Under the pieces are notes generated by a model that saw only the letters and a program-made list of their open reading frames with translations, made no database searches and had not been told where the DNA came from. A DNA stretch of 64,000 nt from Eutrigla gurnardus (lineage: Eukaryota > Chordata > Actinopteri > Perciformes > Triglidae), in contig OY741281.1 of assembly GCA_963514095.1 (NCBI GenBank), positions 4,332,154 to 4,396,153 on the forward strand. The letters run 5' to 3'. The first letter of the stretch is position 1. Each line of letters opens with the position of its first letter. Of this stretch, positions 1 to 12,646 are shown in pieces. The translations under genes and the position numbers were made by a program.

Positions 1-1035
1 GGATTACATTATCATGCTTGAAGACCCCCTCTCCACCCTGTTTGGGAATATCTCAAGACACAGCCAAAGTCTGTTTTCTTTTACACTACCCTCAGGGCGA
101 GCTCGCTCATTCTGGGAGGGGACACTTCCCCCCCCCCACCCCACCTCCCGCTCCACCGCCAGTCATGAGCTACAGTTGAAGGGACGTGGGGTGCTCATGT
201 AGAACACTGTAGTCATTGTGCCGAGAGGAGCAAGGGGTCTCCGCTGATAGATGGGTCCCGGGCTCCCATCTCCCGCACCTCGCTGGGTTATCAGAGGAAT
301 GTCATTACCCCGACAGCTCCGTGGGCCGCTGATACTTTACAGCCACACTGACACACTTTCAAAAAGGCCCCGGCGCACACCCCATGCTGTAATCTCACCT
401 TGTAACTGTTGAGTGGTATCTCCTGTCTCTGTCTGGCTTCCCTACGTGTGTGTGTGTGTGTGGGTGTCCACGGCTTGTAAAGAATCCAGAGAGTGTAAAG
501 GTCTGAGAAGAACACAGAGATGAGCTAACAAACCTTCCGCTTGTGTAAACTGAGAGCTGTTAGTCTCCCCTCTCTCTTTCTCTTTCCCCTCCCTCTGTTT
601 TCCTGTTTCTCAGCCTCCCCAGCGAGCGGAAACTCTAATTTGAGCCACATTTCTCCCTGAGCGTTGGAGGAGTGCAGGCCGGAGAGGAAGTGAGAAGTTA
701 GGAGGAAGTTGAATCATTGTGCAGGGGTCTGTCTGTTTGACTTTCTGGCAGTCTCTGTCCCTCTGCGACTTCTTCTCCCTCTCCTTTTTCCTTTTCCCCC
801 AAACCAGAAAAGCAAAAAGACATGATTATTATTAAGAGATTGGCAGGAGAGTCCTCACCATCACTGAGGTCTTGTTTGCCTGTGTGTTCTGCCATTAAGC
901 ATTGCCCAACAGGAAGTTAGCAGTGGTTTGGACTTGTTGAAGACCTGCAAGTGCTGTCAACATGTTTATAGAGTTAACTGTGGAAACGTTGACAGCATGG
1001 CTCTCCCTGGTCTATCGAGACTATTGATCGAGGTC

Positions 1036-1067
1036 AGGGTTAGGCTAAGGGTTAGCCCTAACCCTAG
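1036..1067. repeat. Short head-to-head telomere-like repeat
   Basis: Two degenerate TTAGGG-type units (1036-1055) are followed directly by CCCTAACCCTA (1056-1066). This is the orientation expected where two chromosome ends meet. Only about four units are present, so it may be coincidence or a short interstitial telomeric insertion made during break repair. Confidence 0.45.
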
Positions 1068-3739
1068 AACTAAGCCTGAGGAGAAATGGTCAGAAGAATC
1101 AGACTACCAGGAGGAGGGAGGGAGGCCTCGACCCCTCAATCGACCAAATTAATCAGCTAATGTGATGGTTGAATAATCATTTAAGCTATTTTAAAGCAAA
1201 ATGCCAAACAACTGGTGGTTCCAGCTTTACAAATGTGAGGATTTGATGCTTTTTGTTTGTCCTATCGAGATAACCGTAAACTGATTGTCTTTGGGTTTGG
1301 GAATGTTCATTGGAAAGACATGAACTTGTGACATTTTATAGACAAAATAATTTATACAGGATATAGGGGAAAAGATCAATACATGAATTGATTAAAAACA
1401 CAGAAAGTGTGTCGTCTGAGCAGCAGTTTAAATCCCAGAGATATTTGGGTGTTTGGGGAAAATCAACATATAATGTTTTTATCCTAGTTTATTTGGGGAG
1501 TAGCTGGCTTGTGAACCTCAACGCGTTTTGGTTTATAAATAAAATGTAGCACTGAATATCACAGTATGGAGCACATCTGCTTTCAGTCACTATTCTATAT
1601 TTTACCAGGTACTGAAAGCAGACGTGTGTCTGGTGAAGTCTGTGTTTGCCGTGGCTTGTCTTAATTCAATATTTAAAAAGTTTGGCTTCTTTAGAAAACT
1701 GTTAATACGTCTTTAAGTTAAGTATCATGATAGCATGTGTGTCTCTCAGCTTAGCTTCCTTGCAGTTGCTCCTCCTTCCCACAAATGAATGTTGTTTTTA
1801 TGGTCATCTTTCGTTGTGCAACACACTGGAACAGTCAGTGTCATGACATCTGTTGCTTCACTGGTGTAGCAAAATAACATTCATCCAAACGGCTCGAAGT
1901 GAAGGAAATCTTGCTGTTTGTACTAGCGTTCTTTAAATCTGGGTCACCAGAGCAGAGGTCAAGTGGGAAAAAAAAGTATGAAAATGTCTGTGAAAACATT
2001 TAAAAATGCTGGAGTTTGAGAGAAAGATAATCATTCCAGTGTTCCACAATGATGCAAAGGCATCAACAGCCGGATCAGCTTGATCCACAACCAGTAGGAT
2101 TACAGAAATACCGCTAACAATTGCTTTTTAAGCACAAACACCTCGTTTTACGATCAGGAAAGGGTTCTACTCGGCGGAGCCCGCGACGGCAGTGCAGCAA
2201 AGTCTGGAGCTGTAAAAGCCAAATGGAGTCGTGTCCCTCCATCCCCTCCCTCCGCTCAATCACAGTGACTGATGGCTGCCTGCGTTTGATGTCCACGACG
2301 GCCCCCGAGTTGAAAGAGCGTTGCGTGTTTCCTGTGCAGCTATCAGTCAGCCATGTTGGCAGCAGCGCTGATTGAAGCCGCAGTCTCAAAAGGCATCCCC
2401 GTCGAGGAATACGCCGACTCGCTCTCGCTCGGTGACTTTGACTCACTGTTCCCCGACTGCACACGGTGTCATTACATTTAATGTGCAAGTCTCATGCTAA
2501 ACCATACGTCTGAGGGCGGCCGGGGTGCGTCACATGTCTGTTGAATGTGAGTGACACGCTATTGTGAAAGGTTGACATTAGACTAGACATTAGGAAATGA
2601 TATAGGCTTGTGTGTTCTTATTTGCTTATGAGAACATTTTAAACACGTAGATATTTCTGTATGTAAGCATCTCTCCGCTGATGAACTTCGTGTTAAAGTG
2701 CGGGGATGTTCAGACGCTGTCAGACAGGCTGACGCGGGGTGTTGTCGTCCACAGAGGAAGAGCCCTGGAATGGAGGGAAGCCGAGGGGTCGAAAGGGCCC
2801 TGGCAGACAATGGACGGCCAGCCAGCAAAGGGAGGCCAGGGCTAAAAAACAAAACTGGTTCCTGTCTGTGACTGGTAGCCAAAAAAACCCTATGTGACAC
2901 TTTCTTCTCCTCCTGCTGGTGCGTCTCATCTGTAAACAAAAAAAAAAAGTGAAGTTTTTGGATGTCTTACAACATAAACGTGTTGGGGTTTTTGGCATTG
3001 TTTGCAGTGATTTACCGCCAGCTGACGCAACGGCATCCTTCCTCCGCATCCTTTTTTCCTCAGGAAATGCACAGGAAAAAGCATCTGACGCTGAAACTGA
3101 AGAGTTTCCAGTGCGCTGTGCCGTTCTGTCATCAAGACCTTTTTCCAAGTAGCAGTTGAATAGTGGCATGTTTTGTGGTTTTCGGGGAGGAAGCCCTCAG
3201 CTACCTCATTTGCGTACGCACGTGCAGTGTTCATGCAGTTGGCATTCAGGGTCGGATTTAGGTGGAGAGATGAAGTTTAGGCACTGGGAGGAGGACTGTG
3301 GGAGGAGTCAGGGGTGTTTGTTTTGTTTTGGTCTTATGGTAAAGGTGGCAGGACTGGACTGGACTGGACTGTTCCCTATTGGTAAGATGGACTGTCCCAT
3401 AATTAAAGATTTGCAGCTTCAGTCTTGATAAGAACCAGAAGAAGTCTGAGTCCTGTCTGAAGTGGGTACCAACGTACCAACTACTTCTTACATGGTAGCC
3501 TAAATGAACCCTTACTGGAGAGGTGGCAGCCATGACCTTGTGTGCATTGTTGTGGAGACATGCAGCCACTTTTCCAACAAGTCATCATGTTTTTTAGCTG
3601 CGAGATTGTCAGCTATGTATCTGCCGAGCAAACTCTCAGGGTATTTGCTAGAGAGGGAGTCCAGAGAGAGACTGATGATGATGAGTATGCGGTCAGCATT
3701 ATGTTTAATTTGTGTTTACCTGATCGCTTTAATCGCTCC

Positions 3740-3774
3740 AAATAGTTATTGTCGCTTAATGACAATAACTATTT
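3740..3774. repeat. Perfect 14-bp inverted repeat (hairpin)
   Basis: The left arm AAATAGTTATTGTC (3740-3753) and the right arm GACAATAACTATTT (3761-3774) pair perfectly around a 7-nt loop (gcttaat). It lies in the nck1 intron. The stem is short for a microRNA precursor. A MITE remnant or an unrelated palindrome is equally possible. Confidence 0.6.
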
Positions 3775-6700
3775 TTGTAATTTGGTGAGATTATCACTGT
3801 TTGAACATGATGCTACTATCACAATCCAAATCACTAACTAGTGCCGTACAGAAAAGTTTGACGCTTGGTTGCATGCAACAGTTACATTGCATTTCCCTTT
3901 TCTAGGGTGATGAAATCATAAAATTCATCAACAGACATTTCAAGCTTCCTTCAAAAACCTCAGTCAAAGTTTGAATGTAAAAAATGAGACATTTTATTCA
4001 CCCACATCACTTTTCTTGTCGAAGCGCAGAGCAAAGTTTTGGCGTATGAAATGTTGCTGTTGATGTCGCGTCAAAGAGACGGCAAACTGTTTTTTAATTA
4101 AGGCTTTTAAATTCACTCATCACTTGTGCTGATTAACTGAGCTCAGCGGGTGGACATGCTGCTCCTCTCCAAACATCTCCGAATGCACAGCAGGACGCAG
4201 ATTCTGGAGATCATTTATAGAACGGTTCAGCCCTGACGGCAAACTGCTTAATATCGCCATCCTTGATCAGCCTTTCAATCGTTTATTTACCATCCAATCA
4301 GCAAGCTGCACAGCCTGTTTCAAACCAAACAGGGTAGGCTGTTTATTAGCACAAACATATTGATTACAATTCTGGAATGTTCACGCTGAAATCGTTACCG
4401 ATACCTAAAACATGTACCCTTCATTAAAGGCATGAACTCTCTCTCTAGGGTTCTCTCACATATCTGACACATTATTTCCTTCCTTCGCAAAATACTAGAT
4501 TAATAAGTGCTTTTGTCCTCATGAAGTAACACTATTGTCCGACCAAGAATAAGTGCTAAAAGTGACCAACCAGAAAGTGTCCCACCAACCTGGCAGAATA
4601 TCAAAGAAGGGCCTTGCAAAATGACCGCCAGTTGACCAGAATGCAACTGTGCTGTCTGAGCAGTGTGTGTGTGGTGTAAGATAAGAGCCTCTTCTTAATT
4701 GTAAAAGGAACAAACTCAGAGTTGCCAACCGCTGCTACACCAGTTCATTCTCAGCAGTGAACCTGCAGCATCAGGATGAGAAGCAGAAGTCCTCACCTTC
4801 TCTCTGCATCCTCTACCTGTAGTACAGGTGACTCCCAAACTCTCTCCGTTCCCGTGGCTTTTTTCATGCAAAGTGTTCGTGTAAAGGAAGCAGGAAGCAG
4901 TAAATGGAATCCCTGACGAGGACACTGATAAGGTCTGTGTTACCTGGGAAGAGAGATTTAAATAAAAAAAAGCTCAGCTGGAGCTGAAAGATACTTTATT
5001 TATACAGGGTTGACCCCTAACCTTTTGTTTGGAGCTAACTAGGTCATTTCCAACTGTGCGTGGAACACATCCTGGGGGTTGCATCTGCACAAACGTGATC
5101 TTCTCCCTCGACATGTGACATCGCAGCTGTAGATTCTGATTTCAAACACTGAGCTGTTTGTCTTGGCAATGTGTACGTAAACAAAATCCAGGTTCACCTT
5201 CTCGAATTTGGCCATTTCATCTGTGAAAAATATGTATATTTGCATATAGATGGTTTGTTGGGTGTCTTTCTGTAGAGCTAAGTAAGCATAAGTAGACCTC
5301 GCCTCCACGTTCAGCTCTTAGCTCCCTGTCTGGAGTCTGTAGTTACCTACGGTGGTGTGACTAATAACAGGGTCTACCTGGAAGCAATTTGACGTCGGAC
5401 TCTCGGCATACCGTGAAATTTGTCTGCTCTCCTTGAGTCACGGACACTTTTCAGTGCCAATTTCTCCGCGGCAGAGCAGATTCAGCGTGGCGTTGGGACA
5501 AATAAGTAACGTTCCCCCGCTCGGCAAAACAAACACACCGTCCTCCCAGGTGGCGATTACACCCTACCTTCCTGTATAATTTCACCCAGCTGACTTTTGA
5601 TTACGCAAGCAACAGCCTTGCAAACGTAATCAGAAATGCTCACTCCTTTTGGTTTGCTCACTGTCTGGTATCAATGTCTGTCTCCGATTTTTGCTTTAGT
5701 TTCCCCACATCATCAGTTAGGCCGTAGATCTGTGATAATAACAATAATGTTGTGCAAGAACTAGTTAAATGGTGGAATGTAAGACGGGCCGAGCTGTGAT
5801 CGTTAGAGCTGCTTTTCTGGTATCTTGGAAAGTTGGAAGAAGGTGTGATCTGGCCTACTGTGTCCACTGCACTGAGCTACACATGTGTTTCTTACAACGG
5901 CTAGCACGCCCGGCTGCCAAGTGTGAATTCTTGTCCAGTAAGACGATGACCACAGGGCTGCCAAGGCTCAGCCTTCTGGTTCCATAACCCAGGGAAAGGC
6001 TAGAGGGTTCGGTAATCCCCCTTCTGTTAGCCTCTGGGCTGTTTAGAGATGCTGAAAGACGGACTGCATGTATGACCAGATTCACCCCGTGTTCACTCCC
6101 TTGACCGGCTGACGTCATAGCCTGCAAACGGGAAGGAAAAAGGTTGATAGTCTTGACAAATATTCCGTTTTAATCATCCCCCTCTCTGAAGTGGAAGTCG
6201 GTGGGATGACTGTGATTGGGTTGACAGAGTGGAGTTTAAAGCGAGAGCCTTTGCAGAAGTGGGACAGGATTCGGTATCCAGCTGCTGTGCAGGCGAGGCG
6301 GCAGGTGTCTGTTCAGCCAAGGTGATTAGCGCAATGTGATTAGCAACAATGAAATATGACTGAGCCCTTTTGCCTGCGGAGATCAAGGCTAAATGTTGCT
6401 TGTAGTTAAGGTAGCAGTGCTTTGATTAAAGTCGTGTACATTCTTTTTTACAGGATTTATACGCCCATGCCAACTCTGATTCTTCTTTTTTTTTCCTTCT
6501 CCACCACACCAGCATTGCTTCTTTTTTTGTTTCCTCAGCACCTCGGCCTAATCCCCAAGAATGGCCGGGATTTGGAGTGTGGGGGGTTAGGTCACTGTAA
6601 ATGTGGAAAAGGAGTGATTTTTAGCCGCGCCAACCCACACTCCCTGTATTTCACCACAACCTCCTAATGCTTATTATCACGGCCTGGTATTTGTGTGGGA

Positions 6701-6988
6701 TCCGCGCTCCTCCCTTACATCTTCAGATGTGTTTTTAATGATCTGTGTGTGGTTGTTTTTCTGTTGAGACTTGTTCTACATCCGTGCTATGGTGTGAAAT
6801 TGTGAATTCCAGCGACTTGCTTTTTAGGAAAATGGTGACTTTTAAGTTTTAATGAACACCAAAAAAAAACCCAAGGCTCTGTGTGCCTTCTAATTAACTT
6901 TCTGACCTTATCCACTGGATTCACTCGGTTTGAGGGGAGACGAAGACGTTTTCTCTGTCTAACACCTTCCAATGATTATTTTCTCCAG

Positions 6989-8082
6989 GGATCGGGAAGG
7001 TGAAGAGCAGAAAGGGGGGGATGAGAGACACCGCCTCCAACGCCGACACAGACATGTACGCCGATAACGGCGAGCGGCTGTACGACCTCAACCTGCCCGC
7101 TCTGGTGAAGTTCAGCTACACGGCGGAGCGCGAGGACGAGCTCTCTTTGGTGAAAGGAACGCGGGTGGTGGTGATGGAGAAGTGCAGCGACGGCTGGTGG
7201 CGCGGCAGCTACACCGGCCGCTCCGGCTGGTTCCCCTCCAACTACGTGACGGAGGACGTGGACGGGACGGCGGGGGGAGGGGGCATGGGCGGGCTCGGCG
7301 ACCCGGCCGGATCCCTGACGGAGAAGCTGGCGGCCGTGGTCAACAGCACCACGAACGGGAACCGAGTGCTGCACACGGTTCAGGCGCTCTACCCCTTCAG
7401 CTCAGACAACGACGAGGAGCTCAACTTCGAGAAGGGCGAGGTGATGGAGGTGGTGGAGAAGCCCGAGAACGACCCGGAGTGGTGGAAGTGTCGCAAGGCG
7501 GACGGACGGCTGGGCTTGGTGCCTAAGAACTACGTCACCGTGCTGGACTCCGCCGCCCATAAACCCGGAGCGGGGCCCGCCGGCCCACCGACACCCGACT
7601 GTGACTACATCTCGCCCTCCAGCGTCGGGCGCTTCGCGGGGAAGGAGTGGTACTACGGGAAGGTGACGCGCCACCAGGCGGAGGTGGCCCTCAACCAGAG
7701 AGGCGTAGAGGGGGACTTCCTCATCCGGGACAGCGAATCATCGGTCAGTAGCTCACACACCTTCACCGACGTGTCGTACATGGTTAACCAAGTTCTCACA
7801 ACGCCACCGCTGCTACAACAAACACACACCATGGTTTTACACTGATGATATAAGTTTGTATTTCTTTTTTTTTCTTTGCAGCCAAACGACTTCTCCATCT
7901 CCCTGAAGGCGCAGAGCAAGAACAAGCATTTCAAAGTGCAGCTGAAGGACAACCTTTACTGCATTGGACAGCGCAAGTTCAACTCTATGGAAGAGCTTGT
8001 GGAACACTACAAAAAGGCCCCCATCTTCACCAGCGAGCAGGGAGACAAACTGTACCTGATCAAGGCCCTGGCTGCCTCCTGA
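6989..8082 (+). CDS. nck1: Nck1 SH2/SH3 adaptor, 3' coding exons (partial)
   Basis: Cytoplasmic adaptor that links phosphotyrosine sites, through its SH2 domain, to proline-rich partners such as WASP and PAK, through its SH3 domains. Two exons are seen: 6989-7743 (phase 1 acceptor, codon G|GG) and 7882-8082 (phase 0), ending in TGA. In order they encode the second SH3 (from about VKFSYTAEREDELSLVKG), the third SH3 (ALYPFSSDNDEELNFEKG ... PENDPEWWKC) and the SH2 (WYYGKVTRHQAE, FLIRDSESS with the phosphate-binding Arg, then HFKVQL and YCIGQRKF). About 317 residues are present. The family is about 377 long, so the first SH3 (about 75 residues) is missing upstream. The linker GSLTEKLAAVVN favours Nck1 over Nck2. 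The reading frame stays open past 7743 into the intron, but the donor at 7744 and acceptor at 7880-7881 join DSESS to PNDFS exactly as in the family. Which teleost duplicate (a or b) cannot be told. Confidence 0.95.
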
Positions 8083-8091
8083 TCCCTCTCT

Positions 8092-8127
8092 GTGACACAC
8101 ACACACACACGCACACACACACACACC
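8092..8127. repeat. (CA)n microsatellite
   Basis: Imperfect CA dinucleotide run (broken by a single g) that begins 9 bases after the nck1 stop codon, so it would be part of the 3' UTR. Confidence 0.85.
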
Positions 8128-8695
8128 TATACATTAACTGCATCCATATATATATATATGTGTACACACAGATACGTGCGCCTGAACACACACTAACATT
8201 TAAAAGCCCAAGCCTGAGAACTTTTAACACATCATCAGGACTTTGATGCCCGGTTTGTGAGCATTCCAAGAGGAGGTATGGAAGAAGCATGGGAGACGTG
8301 GAGGTATGGAGGGGGGGGGAGGCAAAAAGACTATGGACTCCTGAGAGTTTGACTACAGATCTCTTGGTCGCCTATTTTAAATTATCCAGATGTGTTAGCT
8401 CATAGGCAATGCCATGTATTTCCACCTTGATATCTATTAGAGTTGCATTTAGTTTTCTTTTTTTTTCTTTTTTTTTTTTTTCTTTTTGTTGATAATATAT
8501 AATCTTTTTTTAACAGCTTCTTTTTTAAAAAAATGTGATGATTTTTAAATATCCAATTCAAACTACCCGTATTTCAAACTAGCCTACAGAGGTCAACATT
8601 TCAACTCATTTTTTTGTTTTTGTTTTCGTGTCGTCCGTCTTATTTTGTTCTTTATGACCGTGGAGCCGCTAATCCACAACTTCTGCTAAATCATG

Positions 8696-8701
8696 AATAA
8701 A
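8696..8701 (+). terminator. nck1: Proximal poly(A) signal, nck1
   Basis: AATAAA that runs into an A-tract, about 610 bases after the stop. It would give a short 3' UTR. The following sequence is not obviously GT-rich, so usage is uncertain. Confidence 0.4.
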
Positions 8702-11700
8702 AAAAAAAAATATCAAGTGACCAAAATGTATTTATTGATACAGTTCTGTTAGGATCGTGGTGGTAGAGATGGGAATATATCGCACTCGCAGGCATCTGAT
8801 GTGGAGGATGTGGAGGACTCCTCTTCTCAAAGTCAAACCTAGTTGTTCAACCTTTTCTTTTTGTACCTGCAGAACTGCTTGTCTCACATATTGCTGTATC
8901 CGTATCATGTGAATGTTCTTAAGGCGAGGCGTCGCAAGACGGCGGCCGGGGCCCGACTTTGCATGCGTGCATGCAGACAGGGAAAAAAAGCGTCCTCGCA
9001 CCTTTTCGTTGTTATCTCCATGAATAGAGGTTCGACGGTCCACGTGAGCGATCGGGGAGTTTGTCCGTGTGTCTAGAGGTCATGTGAAGAGTCAGAAAGT
9101 TACTTTCCCCTCGTAGCCTTGGAGACTTCCTCCTCCTCCATCCCCCCGCGGTTATGTGACTGACAGCTGATGTGTCCTTGCCAAAGGGGGCGTGTCTCTG
9201 GAGATGAGCAGGAAGGAAGGCAGTGGGATGGGTGTACATTTGACAGCGGCGCAGGCTTCCAAACACCCACCAGTTCTGTGGAACTGGGACGGGGGACCAG
9301 CGTTGGCAGTCCAGATGATGATGTCACTGCTCCCGAATTAGTGATCACTAATCTAGCTAGGAGACGCCCTCTTTGTCGAGGAGGCACAAAGGATTTCCAG
9401 AAAACAATCCTTTTAAGTGCTGGTAAAAAAGAAAATGCTAGATATCTGGGTGTTTTAATTCCACGGCCACCATGTCTTAAGAAGTCTCCTAGTTTGGGGG
9501 AATCCAGCTTGCGTTTCCCAAACGTATGGGCGATGTCGAGTTAGGATGTCGTGCAGTAAATGGTATTTTGTTGAGTGAAAATGGACCAAGTAGTGTTTGA
9601 ATGTTTTGAAGGGGCAGCTAAGAACCAGCGGCTGCAATCAAAGCTGCAGCAGCGTTGGCAGGGGAGCCGCTCAGGGAGACGACGGCGACGACGATGATCA
9701 CGATGCTTGCGATGATGAGTTCTCCAGCTGTGGGAGAGAGAGAGAAAGAGGGGGAGGACGAGGGATTTCACAGTGGAGGAATGGAAAACTGGACCCTAAA
9801 AAACAAAAGCAGTGAAGTGGGATCTAGGGAGGAGACTCTGAGAATGTGTTCCACTGAATAGTGTCTGGATTAGCGCTCCCAGTCCTGCACGGGTGGGGAA
9901 ACCAACGGAGGCCAGCCCTGATGTATCATAGTGGAGAATAAAGAATGTCGGATGGGAGGGCTTTTTTAAAGTCTAATTAATCCAAGCATGAAGAAGTATG
10001 TCATGCCACAAAGAACACAAAACATGGGTGTGAACCTTTTTCTTTTTTTTCTTCTTTCCTCTCCGTTCCCCAGACGATTGTCCAAGCTATTCATACAAGA
10101 GCTGTGTGTATATTCTGTTTATGAATTAGAAACAATGAAACCGTTTGATTCATGACGGGTTAAAAATGGCAAGTTTCTAATTATGCATCTTACAGAGAAC
10201 CGAGTCAGCAGGATTACGTCGTATTGAGTGCGAAAACATTCCAGGATAATAAAAAAAAAGCTTCTGTCAGGACTCAAAGTCCTTGTTTTATCCCCAACGT
10301 GGTTTAAAATGTGAATCGGAGGCTTGTTTATCAGTATGACGAGTGATTTTTGTTCATTTTGGGTCCTAAATCGAGAGAAAAAAAAAGTTGTTTTCAACAT
10401 TTGTGCCTGTATTCCCTTCGTTTTCAGTCATCTTGGTTTGTGTGTTCATCAGTCACCACATAAGTATTTGGGTTACAGCAATCCTGTTACGTGTCCTTTA
10501 TTACACCCAATCCCCGACTGATGTTTTTGGTGCCATTTCTTCCCGACACTTTATCATGTTTGCCTAAATTAATATCCAACTGTTATCAGCAACCTTTTTT
10601 TTTTTTTTTTTTTTTTGGGTGTAATTTCCCTCCTGACTTCCAGTCCCCACAGCACCTGTAATATTACGCAGCATTTAACGACAAACGCCGACGCAACGTG
10701 CCCCAGTTTGAAGGATTTAGGAGATTTTAATGTGCCTTCACAGCTTTCTGTCAACCAAAGGTTTAGTCTTTTATTTGTTTTTTTTCTTCCCACTTCTCAC
10801 GCCGTCACTGCGTGCTGTTTGGGAATAGCTTTGCATGTGCGTCTGATCTTATTGGAGCGATGTTTAGCTGAAAATGTCCTTTTCTGTTTGTTTTTTTTTG
10901 TCACGCATAAAATGCCCGTTTAGGTGTGTAGTTTCAAGTGACCTTACCTTTGCCGACTTCATCAAGTATAACTTCTTAACGGTGAATGCCGACATGTGCA
11001 TTCGCCAGGTGTGATGTAATCACCACCTGAATCTCATGTATGAGTCACAGCATCGCATATTGTTGGTTGTGAAGGAACTGTCATGGTTTCCAAGGAAATT
11101 TTTTTTTTAAACAATGTATTTCATGAGACTTAGTGTCAGACATTCACCTTTGCAGTCTAGCCACTTAAATATGTAAAAAGAAAAACCCTCAATACTTAAA
11201 TGTTTTCCTTGATATTCAAATACAGAACGACAGTATCTCGCTGCGTAGATATTGTTATAAACTGGGATCTTTTTTCTTTTGTTTTTCTCCATTTCACACC
11301 AATGTAGGCCGCATGAGCAGAGCCTTGTAGCTGTACAGAAATGGTTTTAATCTGCTTAAAAAAAAGACACAGAAGTCAGTTGTGACGGATATTATCAAGG
11401 GATCGCTCATCAAACTATTTCATGATCAAGAACTACAGCGTGTCTAACAACACAACCTGAGATCATCTTGAATCCCCGCCCCTCTCAGATTGATTTCTTG
11501 ATAATATTCAGAGCAAATGACCCGTGTTGAACTTTTTGGTGCTTTTTTTCGTGCTGCTTCTTGGTGTTCTTTGTCTCACAAAAGCTTTTTTCTGTATGAG
11601 AGCGAGTGAAGAAAGCGGATCCATGCTGTGGAATGATAAAGGCAGTGCTGTGAAACTTAATGTCATGCTCTTAATACTGTTTTTATGGAGGGGGGGGAGA

Positions 11701-11753
11701 TCGTCTTCAGGTGTAATAATTTAGAAGAGTTTATTAGAGTGTTCAAAAGATGT

Positions 11754-11759
11754 AATAAA
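11754..11759 (+). terminator. nck1: Distal poly(A) signal, nck1
   Basis: AATAAA followed within 35-50 bases by a T/GT-rich stretch, the usual downstream element. It would end a 3.7-kb 3' UTR about 350 bases short of the convergent bdh1 end. Confidence 0.45.
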
Positions 11760-12119
11760 CCGCATAAAAAATTGATACGATAATGGTGTCTTGTTTTTCT
11801 GTCCGTCACAATGTGTTTTAATGCTCTCCGGATGGATTGTTCGATGTTAGTTCTTTAATTTAGTCTAAAAGCAGCCTTTAAAAACATGTTTTATAGGCCT
11901 GCAAGTCCTAACTATAAGAGAACTGGGCGTATGTGTTCCTCTCTGTGTTTAAACGTTGCTATAATGTGATTATAATGCAGTTTAAATGGGGACATTTAAC
12001 ATTGTGTGATAGACAGCAGATGATTTCAGCAGTGGTTGTGTTGCATGATGCGTGTACTCCGCCTGCTGGCCGTTCGTGTCATTACAACTGGCACCACTCA
12101 ACATAATTTTTTTTGTCAT

Positions 12120-12125
12120 TTTATT
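12120..12125 (-). terminator. bdh1: Candidate poly(A) signal, bdh1
   Basis: Minus-strand AATAAA (plus TTTATT) about 520 bases after the bdh1 stop. On the minus strand it is followed by a GT-rich stretch (GTTGAGTGGTGCCAGTTGT). An ATTAAA nearer the stop, near 12475, is an alternative. Confidence 0.45.
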
Positions 12126-12646
12126 TCAAATCAGTCTTGGAAAAAAATATATATATATACTATGATTGTAACATTTTCAAAATAGAATCTCATTGCATTG
12201 GATAATGAAATACATTTGTGTTACAGGCCGGCTCATTGCCTTTTAATCACATCAAGACGAGACAAAGTGGGCTTGTGCTGTCGTCGTTACGTAACTTTGG
12301 GGTGATTTGAGCCAAATCTCCGTCGACCCTTACAGTAGCTGACCTCGGTTTGTTCCGGCGTCGGCCCCAGCAGAACAGCAGGGGCCTTCTCTGGAGCTCG
12401 ACTAGTGTTGGTCCTCATCATGGCCCCCGGGAGATTCAGTCAAATCATTACGAGCATCAGAAACATCTTACCGTTTAATAATACTTATTTAAAGCTGCGA
12501 TGTAAGTGCAATAGTAACAGAGTTTAGCAGAAATCAGTGGTTTTTAAGGCGTGACCAGTGAATGATTTAAAGTGCTGAGGTCAGAGTGCAGCGCTACGTA
12601 GTTGAATAATAAGCTGCTTTAAGAAAGGAAGGGAGCGCCTTCTTTT

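Larger units (their letters stand above)
1..6988 (+). other. nck1: nck1 intron (5' part outside window)
   Basis: No exon is convincing here. The Trp-Trp signature expected of the first SH3 domain of Nck does not occur in a usable frame, so the exon with the start codon and SH3-1 must lie before position 1. The stretch ends in an acceptor (ttctccag, AG at 6987-6988). It is mixed, mostly unique sequence with a few local structures listed separately: a telomere-like inverted motif at 1036-1067, a GGACT pentamer run near 3350-3371 and a 14-bp hairpin at 3740-3774. Confidence 0.6.
8083..11780 (+). other. nck1: nck1 3' UTR (extent uncertain)
   Basis: No further coding sequence is seen. A CA repeat follows the stop at once (8092-8127), then T-rich UTR-like sequence. 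Two plausible ends exist: AATAAA at 8696 inside an A-run, and AATAAA at 11754-11759 followed by a T/GT-rich element (TGTCTTGTTTTTCTGT). Long 3' UTRs are common for vertebrate signalling adaptors, so the distal end is credible but unproven. The rest is AT-rich without recognisable repeats. Confidence 0.5.

Noticed and set aside
1..6988. First SH3 exon of nck1
   Set aside because: I looked for the Trp-Trp and SNYVERK-type signatures and found none in a usable frame, so the exon is placed outside the window.
7182..7526. 114-codon plus-strand frame and overlapping minus frames in nck1
   Set aside because: Shadow frames of the GC-rich nck1 exon, with Arg/Gly-rich low-complexity products.
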